From positions 1 through 64,000 of the forward strand of contig JAMDHS010000063.1 in the NCBI GenBank assembly GCA_029717555.1: a stretch of 64,000 nt of DNA, given 5' to 3'. A model generated the notes under the pieces. The model searched no databases. It worked only from the letters and a program-made list of their open reading frames with translations, and was not told the DNA's origin. A program made the position numbers and the translations under genes. Of this stretch, positions 11,898 to 22,772 are shown piece by piece. The stretch is from Peribolospora baueri (Eukaryota > Basidiomycota > Peribolosporomycetes > Peribolosporales > Peribolosporaceae). Every line of letters begins with the position of its first letter. The first letter of the stretch is position 1.

Positions 11898-13011
11898 TCT
11901 AATCTTCGCTTCCGACGATCGAGTCAACTTTTGGTTGGTTGGTTTGGTCTTCCACGAGTTTTTGTGCACCGTGCTTCTGTCCCGCTTCGGTCACTCGAAC
12001 GAACGCGGTGAGGAAAAGAACAACCAAACAGACAAACGTTTCTTCTTCATTGGCTTGGGGAACGGACACAACGCGACAGACAGAGAAAGGTGGGCGAGAC
12101 GAGACGAGGGGGGAAGAGCGGGGAACGATGACGGGCGAGGCGAGGCGAGGCGGGGAGGAAGCACGGCACGGATACGGGAGGACAGACATAACGACGATTC
12201 GAGGAGAAGAGAAGAGACACCATGGGGATAAAGGGAAACGGCGGAACGGCATAAAAACAAAACAAAAAACCTAAAAAAAAAAAAAAGAAAACGGAAGAGT
12301 GCGACGAAACGGGGGGGATATTGTGAAGAGGAGGGGTGTTCGGATTCGACTGGCCGGACCGGACCGGACCGCGCGGGGCAGATCGACTCGACTATGCGAA
12401 GCGAGGCGGGGGCTGGGCAGACAGACAATTGCGGGTTGCTATTGAGCGAGGTTTGTAAATGTTGCGGAACGAGAGACAAAGGGGATAGGAACGAAACGAC
12501 GGGGCAGGAATGACGAGCGAAGTAGAGGAGAAGGAGAGGGAGAGTCTGTGCTGAACCGAAGGAAACGAAGAAAAAAAAGAACGGAGATCCTTCTGACGTT
12601 GGTGATACTTGAAAAGAACAGGACAAGGTGCGCGGGCGGTCGACGATGTGTTGAGGCGTTGGATAAAAGGCTGCATGCCGCGATGCGGTGCGAAGGTATG
12701 GGTGGGCTTTCAGGTTCGCGGGAGGCGGGGGGGGAATACTCGTGGCGAAGAGAATGACGGAGAAGCCGAGAGACGTATACGAGACGAGAGGGGGATATCG
12801 GAACAGGAGGAACCGAACGGAGAGAAGACCGGCGAAAAGAAACGATGCTGGACGAGAGGTGGGATGGATGGAGCGAGACCGGGGGCGAGACGAACTGGCG
12901 AAAGCGATAACGATGCCGGAGAGACGAGACGAGTGACTGAAAACCAAGCGAGAGCCAAAGGGAGAAAAACCGAGGACGAGACAAGAAAGGGACAAACGGC
13001 GTGTCGGTCGC
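11898..13011. other. Convergent intergenic region
   Basis: About 1.1 kb between the 3' ends of the hypothetical gene (plus) and the RRM gene (minus). It should contain both 3' UTRs. There is an A-rich tract at about 12255-12290 and no supported gene. Confidence 0.5.
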
Positions 13012-16000
13012 TCAGAAGGGGCGGTTAACGGCGCCGCCAAACTGAGCATAAGCGCTCATGTACGAGTACGGCTGTTGCTGCGGAGCGACGACGACGTTGG
13101 CCTGCATAGCGGGCGTCGTGCGGGCGCCAGCAGAAGATGGGCGCTGGTGGGGCTGCGCGGCGTTCTGACCCAAACCGGGAGGTAGGTGGCCGCGAAAAAG
13201 TCCCTGCTGCTGCTGCTGTTGATGTTGCTGTTGTTGCTGAGCTATGTGGGGACGCGGAGGACCAGCGAGCGAGCGGGCAATGTCTTCGCGGCTCTGAGGA
13301 GCGGCCACGCCGAGGGGACCGATGGCGGAAGTGGGCGTGCCGGACCCTCCGCCGGGACGAGGGCCGAGGAGCTTGGAGGAGGATGAATGGACGTCGAAGC
13401 CTCCTCCGACGCCATCGTCGGCGGCGCTGGCCCTGCCAAACGAGTGTTCCCAGTCCGCCGCCGGCGAAGCGGCCCCACCTTGGCCCGAGCCGGGAGCAGA
13501 GGAGTAAGCGGAGCCACGGAGGACGGGATTGGTCATGAAGACGCGCTCGTAGCCGGGCGGGATGAGGCCGTTGCCATTAGCACCTCCGCTTCCCGCGGAC
13601 GTCTGCAAACCGGTATCGAAGGGATGGGCGCTCGTCTGAGCGGGACCGTTGAGGCCCTGGAGCTGCTGCTGCTGCTGCTGGAGCTGGAGCTGCTGCAGCT
13701 GTTGGAGCTGCTGCTGTTGCTGGTGATCGACCACACCATTCCTCGAAAAGCCCAGAACGTCACGCTGGTCGCGCTCCGATGCGCCGCAGGATGGGGGGAG
13801 CGAGGAGGAGACCAAGGCTGGGTGGTGTTGACTCGTGGGCGGAAGGTCAGTCTGGGCACCGATGACGGGGGAGATGGCCGGGCTGAAAGGCGAAAAGGTG
13901 GAGTGCTTCAAAGAGCCATACGGAGAAGGGGCACTGTTCTGAGCGGCGGCGCCTGAGCCGGCGGACGGAGCGGACGCGGCGGGATCGACGCGAAACGAGC
14001 CAGCAAACTGTCCCGACGACGTGTCCACCGTGAGGTTGGCCAGACTCGACACCAGGTCGTCGGGGCTCATGACGGACGCTGTCGACGAGGACGTCGACGT
14101 CGGTTGAGCCGTCGACGGTTGGCCGATCCCGCCGGCGACGTTGGCCGGACCGAGTCCGCCTAGACTCGCCATACCTCCGCCACCGCCAAAGGCGTCGAGA
14201 CCGGTGAGATCGGAGATGCCGCTAAACGCGTTGACGTTAGCGTTGCCACCGGGCCCGGTAGGGCCGCCGCCATTACGTGGAGGGGCAGTGGCGGCCAAGG
14301 CGTCAAAGCGCAGACCGGCGGTAGCCGCAGCGAGCTGATGAAGCAGTGCAGCGTTAGCCGCCGCATTGTTCGTACCGTTCAGGGCACCGGAGAGACTAGC
14401 AAGCTGGGCGAGCTGAGCCGCGTTGAGGCTCCCGAGGCCGGCCAGGCCAGCGAGGTGGCCGAGCTGAGCGGCCTGAGCGGCGGCCTGGGCGGCGGCAGCG
14501 GCAGCCTTGTCGCCCTGGCTTCGGCCCCAGCTGAGGCGGATCCTGCCACCTCCGATGGGAAAGCCCTGCATGCGCTCGATGGCGCGCTCCGCGTCGACCT
14601 TACGGACGAACTGAACGAAACCGCAGCCCTTGCCAGGCGGAATCTTAACGTAGGTGATCTCGCCAAAGGGAACGAAAAATGTCTTGAGCGTCTCCTCTGA
14701 GATGAGACTGCTCAAGCCACCGACGAAGACGGTCGTGTTGTTCGGATCGGTCGCGCTCGAGCTACTCGGCAATGACGACGACGGACCGGACGTCTGCTGC
14801 TGCTGCTGTTGTTGTTGTTGCTGTTGTTGTTGTTGCTGCTGCTGTTGCTGCTGCTGTTGTTGCTGTTGCTGGGGCGGAGGCGGCAAGCTATGAGCGGAAC
14901 TGGGAAGGGCGCCAGAAGAGAGGACGGAGGGGGTGTGGTGTGAGAACGGCCTGGCGGCCGCCGATGCCGCCGAGGCATTAAGGTGCATCTGAAGCGGTGG
15001 ACCACCACCGCCTTGGGGCATCTGCGGCAGGTGGGCCGGTTGGTTGGCGTACCCGTGCAGAGGGGCGGCAGCATCGGCCTGAGCCCTAGCCTGAAGAGCT
15101 AGGAGCTGCTGCTGTTGCTGCTGCAGCTGCTGGTGACGTTGCAGCTGCTGCGGCTGGAGCGATTGCGGGAGCTGCTGTTGCTGCTGTTGCTGCTGGTGTC
15201 TAACATTGCTGGCGGATGCAGGGAGTCCGCGGAAGGAATCGTGGGGGGCGGAAAGACCATGGGCATCGTCACTGCGAGCCAAACCGGCGCCGCCAAAGCT
15301 CAGGTTGACGGAGGCAGCGGACAGCGGGGGATGCGGCGGTTCACCTAAAGAGGCGGCGACGGCGTGCTGGCCACGCTGACCTGACGGGCGCAAGAGGTGG
15401 TTCGTGGGCAGGCCGACCTGGAAGCCGGAGGAGTGTGGGACGAAGGATCCGTTGCCGACGTCATAGCCAGCTTCGGTGCCAGAGGCTGGGGCAGGGGCCG
15501 GGGACGGTCCAGGATGAGTAGCCTGAGGCGGACTGGGCACCTTATTCTTGGGCGTGGCGGTGCACACGCGGAGCGGTCTGCCCTGGCCGGCGCCGGCGGA
15601 CGAGAAGATGGGCACGCCCTGCATCTCGACCAGCGCCCTGGCCATGTCGGCCTCTTCGCCGAAGCGGACAAAGCCAAAGCCCCTCGAAGCGCCGGTCAGA
15701 GGGTCGACCATGATCTTGGCCGAGCGCGTGGTGTGGAACGGGGCCGGGCCGGAGCGGTGGTGATGCTGGAAGAACGGGTGGGAGGATGGCCAAGGAGGCG
15801 GATGAAGGAAATTGGCAACCAAGTCTTCCTCGCGGAGCTCAGGGGCGAGATCGCCAACGAAGATGCTCCACTCCTGAGCCGGGGCGCTCCCCAATCCTCC
15901 GCCGCCGCCCCCGCCGCTGCTGGCGTTCGAAGACGAAGCCGACAAGACGCGATCCGGTTCGCCCGCCCGCTGTCCTTCGTGTCCGTAAAGCGACGAGGCT

Positions 16001-17424
16001 GGAGCGGACTGATTCCAGGCCGACGTAGTGGACGGCGACGGAGCGGGAAGCGGGGAGGAGTCGGTGGTGGTGAATGCGGGGTAGAGCCAGCAAAGCTTGA
16101 TGGGCCTGCCTGTGGTGGGCATCAAGGGCGGCGGCGCGCCTCCTGGGAGGGACGGGTGACCGTTGACGCCCTCGGGCGGGCTGAGAACCTGCATGGCGAC
16201 TTGAGCATGGGCCTTGCTCGGAAACTGGAGTACGGCGCTGATGTTGAGCTGTTGCTCGGCAAAGTCGCTGTCCGAAGGGAGGACGCCGGCGGCGGCGGTC
16301 GTGGGCAGGATGCGCACCTGCATGGGCGCGGGAGCGCCGAAGTGGGCGATGAGGCGGCGGACGTATGCCTCGTCGACCCAGCTCTCCAGCTCGTCGAGGC
16401 GAAGGAGAGACGTCGCTAGGGCAGAAGGGTAGTGGGACGCTTCGTGAGCCATGGACGGCAAGCCGGTCGCAGTTTGAGTGGGCGTGTGCTCCTCATGCAT
16501 GCCGAGGCGACCGAGGCCGGGCGGGCCGCCAGCCGCGGTGTCGGTCTGTGCCCCGCCGGCGGCACCGTGTTGGCGATAGAAGGTGGAGTGTTCGCCAAAC
16601 CCGCTCAATCTTCCGCCGTCGCTGGGAACGGACGCGCCGCCGAACGCGTGCTGCTGACCTTGACCTTGACCGGACCCGACCGCTCCGAACCAGCCCGCGC
16701 TGGAGCGGGAGGACGTAGCGGGGCTGGCTACCGAGCCAGAGACGCTCGAAGGAGGTCGGTGAGTGAGGAAGCCGGGAGGCGGGTGGGAGGAAGGGAGAGG
16801 GCCAAAGCCGGCGTCGCCTTCGAAGCCGGACATCCTAAGCGACTCGGCCAACTTGCGCTGGACGGTGGGGCTGGGGCTGGTGGGAGCCAGTACGCCGGCG
16901 CCGGCGCTGGCCGCGCCGCCGCCGACGCCGCCACTCTGCCTGCTGTCGAGCGAGGTGCTGCCGGTCTCGGTGCCGCCGGTGCGCTCGGAATCGCCACCGT
17001 CGCTGGAGGAGAGGCTGGAAAAAGTAGGGTCAAATACCCTCCTGGAGGACGGGCTGAGGAGGTGTTCCGAGAGGCCGGACCGGGCGCTCGATTGGGGGCT
17101 CATGGCTCCGCCGGATGTAGAATCGGTGGTGCCTCCGGAGCTGGAACGAGCTCTTGAGGCGTCCGAGAAGCCCGGGTCGCCGCTGCTGAGGTGGGACAAG
17201 GCAGAGGCGGAGGCGGCGGATGCGGTGGGCGAGGGTTGAAAGGGCGGCGCGCGGGCGCTGATGTCGGAGTGCTGAGGGAAACCGGGATCGGCGAAGGGAC
17301 GGGTGGCGACGGTGGAGGCGTCGTTGGCGCTGGTCTTGGCGCTGACATCGGAATTGGTGGAGGAGGGCGAACGGGAGGAGGGGAGGCGATCAGCCTTGCC
17401 GTTCGCCATGACGGCGGTGGTCAT
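13012..17424 (-). CDS. Csx1/Ngr1-like RNA-binding protein, three RRMs, polyQ-rich
   Basis: A single 4,413 nt exon, 1,470 aa, unusual in this intron-rich region. RRM1 at about 338-470 is divergent (LDELESWVDEAYVRRLIAHF...IKLCWLYPAF); RRM2 starts at about 518 (IFVGDLAPELREEDL, RNP1 RGFGFVRF); RRM3 at about 896-970 (VFVGGLSSLISEETLKTFF, then GKGCGFVQF and RIRLSWGRSQ). The RRM3 sequence is the hallmark of the TIA-1-related fungal group that includes S. pombe Csx1 and yeast Ngr1/Nam8. Csx1 stabilises mRNAs in oxidative stress and Ngr1 promotes mRNA decay, so a role in mRNA stability is likely by family. Long Ser/Gly/Ala/Gln-rich linkers separate the RRMs, including one pure run of 26 Gln, with more Q blocks near residues 740-770, 1230-1250 and 1400. 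Such linkers suggest condensate formation (inference). Confidence 0.9.
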   Translation of the reverse strand: MTTAVMANGKADRLPSSRSPSSTNSDVSAKTSANDASTVATRPFADPGFPQHSDISARAPPFQPSPTASAASASALSHLSSGDPGFSDASRARSSSGGTTDSTSGGAMSPQSSARSGLSEHLLSPSSRRVFDPTFSSLSSSDGGDSERTGGTETGSTSLDSRQSGGVGGGAASAGAGVLAPTSPSPTVQRKLAESLRMSGFEGDAGFGPLPSSHPPPGFLTHRPPSSVSGSVASPATSSRSSAGWFGAVGSGQGQGQQHAFGGASVPSDGGRLSGFGEHSTFYRQHGAAGGAQTDTAAGGPPGLGRLGMHEEHTPTQTATGLPSMAHEASHYPSALATSLLRLDELESWVDEAYVRRLIAHFGAPAPMQVRILPTTAAAGVLPSDSDFAEQQLNISAVLQFPSKAHAQVAMQVLSPPEGVNGHPSLPGGAPPPLMPTTGRPIKLCWLYPAFTTTDSSPLPAPSPSTTSAWNQSAPASSLYGHEGQRAGEPDRVLSASSSNASSGGGGGGGLGSAPAQEWSIFVGDLAPELREEDLVANFLHPPPWPSSHPFFQHHHRSGPAPFHTTRSAKIMVDPLTGASRGFGFVRFGEEADMARALVEMQGVPIFSSAGAGQGRPLRVCTATPKNKVPSPPQATHPGPSPAPAPASGTEAGYDVGNGSFVPHSSGFQVGLPTNHLLRPSGQRGQHAVAASLGEPPHPPLSAASVNLSFGGAGLARSDDAHGLSAPHDSFRGLPASASNVRHQQQQQQQQLPQSLQPQQLQRHQQLQQQQQQLLALQARAQADAAAPLHGYANQPAHLPQMPQGGGGPPLQMHLNASAASAAARPFSHHTPSVLSSGALPSSAHSLPPPPQQQQQQQQQQQQQQQQQQQQQQQQQQTSGPSSSLPSSSSATDPNNTTVFVGGLSSLISEETLKTFFVPFGEITYVKIPPGKGCGFVQFVRKVDAERAIERMQGFPIGGGRIRLSWGRSQGDKAAAAAAQAAAQAAQLGHLAGLAGLGSLNAAQLAQLASLSGALNGTNNAAANAALLHQLAAATAGLRFDALAATAPPRNGGGPTGPGGNANVNAFSGISDLTGLDAFGGGGGMASLGGLGPANVAGGIGQPSTAQPTSTSSSTASVMSPDDLVSSLANLTVDTSSGQFAGSFRVDPAASAPSAGSGAAAQNSAPSPYGSLKHSTFSPFSPAISPVIGAQTDLPPTSQHHPALVSSSLPPSCGASERDQRDVLGFSRNGVVDHQQQQQLQQLQQLQLQQQQQQLQGLNGPAQTSAHPFDTGLQTSAGSGGANGNGLIPPGYERVFMTNPVLRGSAYSSAPGSGQGGAASPAADWEHSFGRASAADDGVGGGFDVHSSSSKLLGPRPGGGSGTPTSAIGPLGVAAPQSREDIARSLAGPPRPHIAQQQQQHQQQQQQGLFRGHLPPGLGQNAAQPHQRPSSAGARTTPAMQANVVVAPQQQPYSYMSAYAQFGGAVNRPF
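14794..14871 (-). repeat. CAG/CAA repeat encoding 26 consecutive glutamines
   Basis: 78 nt of uninterrupted glutamine codons, read on the minus strand as mixed CAG and CAA, just upstream of RRM3. The codon mixing shows selection or drift at the protein level rather than recent pure-triplet slippage. Shorter Q blocks flank it at about 13195-13240, 13655-13725 and 15100-15200. Confidence 0.9.
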
Positions 17425-18765
17425 GACGTTCGTTCCACCCTTTCTGCCGATCTGGGCAAAGGGAATGGAGCGAAGAGGGCGAAGGGGCGTTAAGGGCGAG
17501 ACGTGAAAAGGGCGTTAAGGGGAATACGGCGTGATGAGGCCGTGGTGGGCTGTGGGGTGGTAATGAGAGTGGTATGCGATGGGGTGAGACAGATGCGATG
17601 GGGGTGATTTGGGGGTTGAGCGGAGGAGACAGGGTGCAAGTTGGGGAGCAAGAGCGAGAGGCGGGAACGCGAGAGGGAGAGACAGAGAGAAAACCAAGAA
17701 ATGGAGGGACAAAGGGGAAGACGATGCGAGAGTGCGAAAGAAGAAAGCGATGCGATGCTGAATGAAACAGGCGAACGGAGGAGGGAAGGAAGGAAGGAAG
17801 TGGAACGCCGTCGTGAACGACCGGTCGGCCGGCGCGATGGTCGACGGACGACGGACGACGGACGACGGGGGACACGACGGGTCTCGTCAGGGGCGAAGCG
17901 GTGCTCTTGCGGTCGCGAGTTCTGGGGGAAGAGGAAGGAGGTGGGCGGGGGCGAGTGGAAAGAAGGTGAGCGAGGGTTCATCGACGGAGATGAAAGCGGG
18001 TCGGGGTCGGGTGTGCGAGACAGAGACAGAGACAGACAACAGACAGACACACAGACAGACACAGACAAGACAGACTACACACACACACCCCGACACACAG
18101 ACTCACCCATCCACTCCACGTCCAGGACAGCAAGAAAAGAGGGTTCTTGGGAGTGATGCGAGCAAGGGGTGGACGGTAGTTGGCGAAGAGGAAGGCGAAG
18201 GAGAAGGAGAAGGAGGAGGAGGAGGAAGGGAGGAAGGGAAGGGGTGGATGGAGGAGCGTCGGTGTGCGCGAGGTGGGTGGACGTGCGTGGGACGTGGGAC
18301 GTGGGACGTGGGAAAAAGGGGATGTGATGGTAAGAGGGTGCCTGAAGATGAAGATGGGCGGTGGTGGGTAACGTGGACGAGCGGATACGGGATCGATGGC
18401 GGTGAGTGGCGGTGGCGGTGGCGGTGGCAGTGGCAGTGGCAGTGGCAGTGGCGATGGCGATGTGGACAAGGAGGTGGGCGGGAAGAGAAAGAAGAGAAAG
18501 AGAAAGAGAGGGGACGACGCGGAAGAAGGAGGCGGCAAGCTAGACTCTAGGGCTAAGCTATGCGGAAGTGGGGATCGGAGAGGAACCCAGACGACAAGAG
18601 GCACCCCAGATCCAGATCCAGATCCAAGATGCTCGAGCGGCGCGGCGGTCAGGCGCGGACGGACGGCCGAAGCCGAGGGTGCGGAGTGGGCGGGTAATAA
18701 CAGGAAGGTAGGGCGCGGAGCAGCGGCAAGCGGCAAGGAGGGAGTGGAGATAAGAGGACGGAGGA

Positions 18766-18823
18766 TGCTGATGCTGATGCTGATGCTGATGCTGATGATG
18801 ATGATGATGATGATGATGATGAC
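18766..18823. repeat. CTGATG then ATG microsatellite
   Basis: Hexanucleotide GATGCT units pass directly into a pure GAT trinucleotide run. It is non-coding as far as can be seen. Confidence 0.85.
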
Positions 18824-19955
18824 GATGGTGATGAAAGGAAGAGGAAGAGGAAGGAAGAAGATGATGTCGGCGGGGACGACGGCGAGCAGGTGCTGGCGCG
18901 GCTCTTGACTCCACTCGACTCGGCAGGTGGTGGTTGGTGGTGGGGTTACGCAAGTGCGATGCCATGAACTGCACGACCACGACCACGACCACGACCGACG
19001 GCGGTGACGAGAAGAGAAGGGAGGGAATCGAACCGCAATGGCTGTGGCACGGCAGTGTGCTGCACTGCTTTGCTCTGTTCAGTTCAGTTCTGTTCAGTTC
19101 TGCTCGCTGCTCGCCAGTGCAACGGCGGCGGCTGCTACCGACAAGCGTGAGGGAGGATCAGATCAGGATCGCGTTGCCTTGCTTGGCTTGCTTGGCGGGT
19201 GTTGTCTGGAGGCCTGCGCCATGTCTAGACGACAACAAGACAAGGACAGCACAGGATGTAATGTACATCCACCATCGTGCAACCATCCCGAAACGCCAGG
19301 CCGGCCGCAACCAAGGACAGACAGAGCAGCTAACTAACGTGGGGTGGGCAGCCAGCTAGCGAGATAGGTAGGCAATTGCGTAGTTGGCCGCTCCCTCCAT
19401 CCTATCCTTACTCCGCTCCCTTCACTTGCTCCCGCCGCCCGTCCCCATCTCGCACATGGGACTGGCGGACTAAAGGAACAACAACCAACTAAGTAAGTGA
19501 TGAGTGAATGACCGAATCAATGGAGGGTGGAATGAAGGAGGGACCGGAGACGACGAGCGAGCGACATCCCATCCCGTCCCATCCGCCGTCCTCCTCCCCT
19601 CAGTATCCACCCCCGTCGTCGACGTCGCTCCTCCCAACCGTCATTCAAGCAAGCAAGCAAGCGCACGCCCGCGTCCCTCCGCCTCCGCCTGCACCATGAC
19701 ATCCCTCGCCCTCGCCCCCGGCTCGACGGCACGGCACGGGTCAGCGGGCGACACGACGCGTTTCCAAGAAATCTGAGACAAAGCGGGGCAGAGACGACGG
19801 ACAAAAGAAAAAAGGAAAAGAAAGACGGCACTCGTAGGCGACCCGAGCCCGTCGTAGCCGCCCAGCCCAGCCGGAAGGAGGGCCGCTCCGGATTCCAGAG
19901 CGACTCCGTGGACGGAAGGCACATCCATTCCCCTGTCCGTGTCCGTATCCGTGTA

Positions 19956-20025
19956 CAGTCAACCCCGTCTATAAGCATAAGAGTTGTATAGCCCGAGTGC
20001 TATGCAGCATGCGGGAGGTTGACTG
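19956..20025. mobile_element. Possible 70 bp MITE remnant (pogo/Tc1-mariner-like ends)
   Basis: The left end reads CAGTCAACCCCGTCTATAAG directly after a TA dinucleotide, a form typical of pogo/Fot-like Tc1-mariner terminal repeats. The right end is the inverted GGTTGACTG. Only the outer nine bases are perfectly inverted and no clean TA follows the right end, so the target duplication is incomplete. It lies at the edge of the AT-richer patch. It could instead be a chance hairpin. Confidence 0.35.
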
Positions 20026-22221
20026 TCTATGCATATTTGCCGCAGTCCTTGCCAGTCGATAGCGCCCATCAAGAGATGATTCCAAGCTTTACTATAGAGT
20101 ATGTACACGTCAGAACACAACCATGTTCAAGAAGAAGCGTGTGCAGAAAGAACTGTCGAAGATCGGTTTGTTTACGCTGCTCGTTGACATGTTCTTTGAA
20201 AGAGATGGTGAAACGCGGACAAGCACCCACGCGTAGTAAGTAATGTTAGTACTGGCGGTGGATGGACCCGCAGTAACACAGTTGCCTACATAGTCATGTC
20301 CGCTTTCCGCCGCGTAGCCACGGTGCCGTCGCCGCCAATCTTCAACATCACGAGGATGCACGTGACCCTCAACCCTAACTATACATGCCGAGGGTGCATA
20401 CCTGGTAATGCTTGCAATATGCAGGTATGTTTAGTATGCATATAGACCAGTGTTTTGGCTGGGATTAGTCAATTTTTGGCTTGGGCCAAGGAAAGGGAGA
20501 TCGCTATGCACTATGCGAAGGCATACCTAGGGACCCGTATGCTAACAGACAAATTTGACTGTACATATGTACATACACAAACACACACATACACTGTACA
20601 TGCGGCCGCGCACTCGGGCCAACGGAGGCAGCGACCGCGCTAGCGAGCGACGTCCGAAAAAGCGCCGGATACGTACGTACGTGGGTCGCGCAGCATACCA
20701 TGCGGGCGCGGAGGGAAAGCGAGGTCGCCCACACAAGCAAGCAACCACCATCGACCATCGAACATTGTCGACGCAACGCCCGCCAAGGCCCGAAATGCTG
20801 CCGCGCTCAGGTGGGGGACGCGACGGAGGGACGGTGGAGGAACGGCGGAGGGGGACGTGGACGTGGATGGACGCGGAGGGATGGGATGTGAATCATCAGG
20901 CACATCCATCGCCCTGATTCGTCCTCGCCTTGTCTTGTCTCGCTCGGGCCCAGCCAGTCAGTAGCCAGCCAGCAAGCAAGCAGCCCCGGCATCATCATCG
21001 CAAGTCCTACCCGATCGATCGTCCGCCAAACGTTCCCGCCATCTCGCACCAGCTCCCACAGTCTCGCCAACCCTTGCGGTCACCCCTTCTTCTCTGCCCC
21101 TCCCCTCCCCGTCCTGGCCTGGCCTGTCACGATCGCCAGTCAGTCGTTCTGTTTGGGTCGGTCGACGGCGACGGCGATGGCGGGGCGAGCGAGCGAGCGA
21201 GCGAACGGAATGACGGATGAACGAAATGAACAAGTAAGGTTTCTTCACTTGTGAGACCCGTGTGCGAGCGAGCAAAGCAAGGAGAAACGCACGTCTTCCT
21301 TTCTCGTGACATGTCCTGAGCGACGTGGGTGAAAGAAAGCGAAGCAAAAACAAGCAATAACGCGCGGACATGGCATGGCGTGCGCAGCCCTCCCTCCGCC
21401 GTCCGGTTTCTCGAGAGCCACGGCGGCAAGCTAGGCTAGGCTGACAGACGGACAGACGGACGGCCGCGTCGCTTGGGAACGCAATCCATGCGCAACCGAG
21501 CCCATCCCGACCCGTGTCAACGCGCGGATCATCGGAGACGACGAGCGAGGCAGATGATGAAAAAAGAAAACCAGTCTGAGACAGGCATCAACCGAGTAGT
21601 CAACTCAAGCGAAGCGTGGCCACGCTCGCTCATGCGCAATCCCGTTCGCTCGCTCGTCACAGCACAGGCGGACGCGGATCGACTCCACCCTGTCCTGTCC
21701 ATCTCGCGTTGGTCGAGGAATGATGGAGTCTTACCGTCGTCGCCGACGCCGCACCCTCCCACTTGTCCTTCCTTCTGCGCTCGGACAGACGACTGGACTT
21801 GGGCGGCGGGCTAGAATCGCTCGTCAACCAAACCGACGAAGAAGAACATGCCTCCAAAGAAAAAAATCAGAGTTTCCCACTCGATCCGGAAAGGAAAGTC
21901 TTTCCCGCCAGCCATCGATCGGCTCGTCGCTTTTTTCAAAACCTTCCCTCGCACACCTTCGGCAGGTCCGGCGTGCCGGCCTTGCGTGCACTGCCTTTGT
22001 ACATCCACGGACGATCTCCGCCAAGACGAGATTCAGGATCCGAGAGTAGGGGCCCAGTCCAAAATTGGTTAGCTGGCGAGAGAGAGACACCTTCCCGCCT
22101 GCCGTAGGTATCCCTAGCCTGGGAGAATCGGAAAGGGCGATACCAGCCAGGTACACACACCGCTATGTAATGTCGCCTCCCGCACGTCGGAGACGACGGA
22201 GGCTGAAGCCGACGCATAAAC

Positions 22222-22290
22222 TAGGGTTATTGTCTGATTAGGGTTAACACGACCGCTTGTACAGTTCGCAGCACCACTCCCATAACCCTA
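22222..22290. promoter_or_regulatory. Telomere-like TAGGGTTA boxes upstream of uS17 gene
   Basis: Three copies of the core TAGGGTTA lie 480-550 bp before the uS17 start codon: TAGGGTTA at 22222-22229, TTAGGGTTAA at 22238-22247 and the inverse TAACCCTA at 22283-22290. The Myb-type factor Tbf1 binds such sequences and drives ribosomal protein genes in several fungi. Site calls rest on motif identity only. Confidence 0.5.
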
Positions 22291-22772
22291 CTTCGTACCC
22301 TGTCCCGCTGCGGCGTCCGCCCCGAAACGGCACACGAGGAAAGCCAAAGGCGCGAGGGGTGTGGAAGAAGTTATTACATCGCCCCAGCCATCCGCCCGCC
22401 CGTCAAGAAACCACGTCGACCTGACTGACCCCCTGTGACTTTGTCGTGAGTATCGCAGATAGGTCGTTTTGAGGCGGACAGCGCCTCGGAGAAGAGACGG
22501 CAGGAGGCACGTTCGGCTTCGTGGCACGGCGCAAGCGGGACGAGGCTCTGAGGCGGATGCCGAAAACTAGAAGCGGCGGGCGCGGTTGTGGGAGCGGAGC
22601 GTCGCGTTGGACGACGTGGGAGGGACGACGGAGGATGAGTGGATGGCGTGGGCGAATGCGACTTAAAGAGCTGGGGGGAAGGGGGCCGAAGGGAGTGGAC
22701 GAGAACCACGTCTGACGTTCGTCTGCCCCCGCCGCCCTGCCCTACCTTGCAGTCACTTCAAAATCAGCAACG

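Larger units (their letters stand above)
17425..22772. other. 5.3 kb gene-poor region between divergent RRM and uS17 genes
   Basis: The longest gap in the window, bounded by the 5' ends of two divergent genes. It holds the RRM gene promoter/5' UTR (pyrimidine-rich on its sense strand), tracts of CA and GACA repeats (about 18000-18090), a GGC/AGT repeat (18400-18460), a CTGATG/ATG array, a possible small MITE and a ribosomal-protein promoter at the right end. Open frames are short and lack domains. The stretch about 19950-20560 is visibly more AT-rich than its surroundings. Confidence 0.5.

Noticed and set aside
15397-16419. 340-codon open frame antisense to the RRM gene
   Set aside because: It is a shadow of GC-rich codons on the opposite strand; no domain, low complexity, while the sense frame has three RRMs.
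19015-19060. GGTTCGATTCC on the minus strand, a tRNA B-box match
   Set aside because: No A-box, no anticodon arm and no pairing acceptor stem in the surrounding 90 nt; taken as a chance match.
21824-22217. Overlapping 74-113 codon frames on both strands upstream of uS17
   Set aside because: No domains, no splice partners, and mutual overlap; composition alone explains them.
22222-22290. TTAGGG motifs as a sign of a chromosome end
   Set aside because: Only three scattered cores and genes continue on both sides, so this is not telomeric; promoter role preferred.
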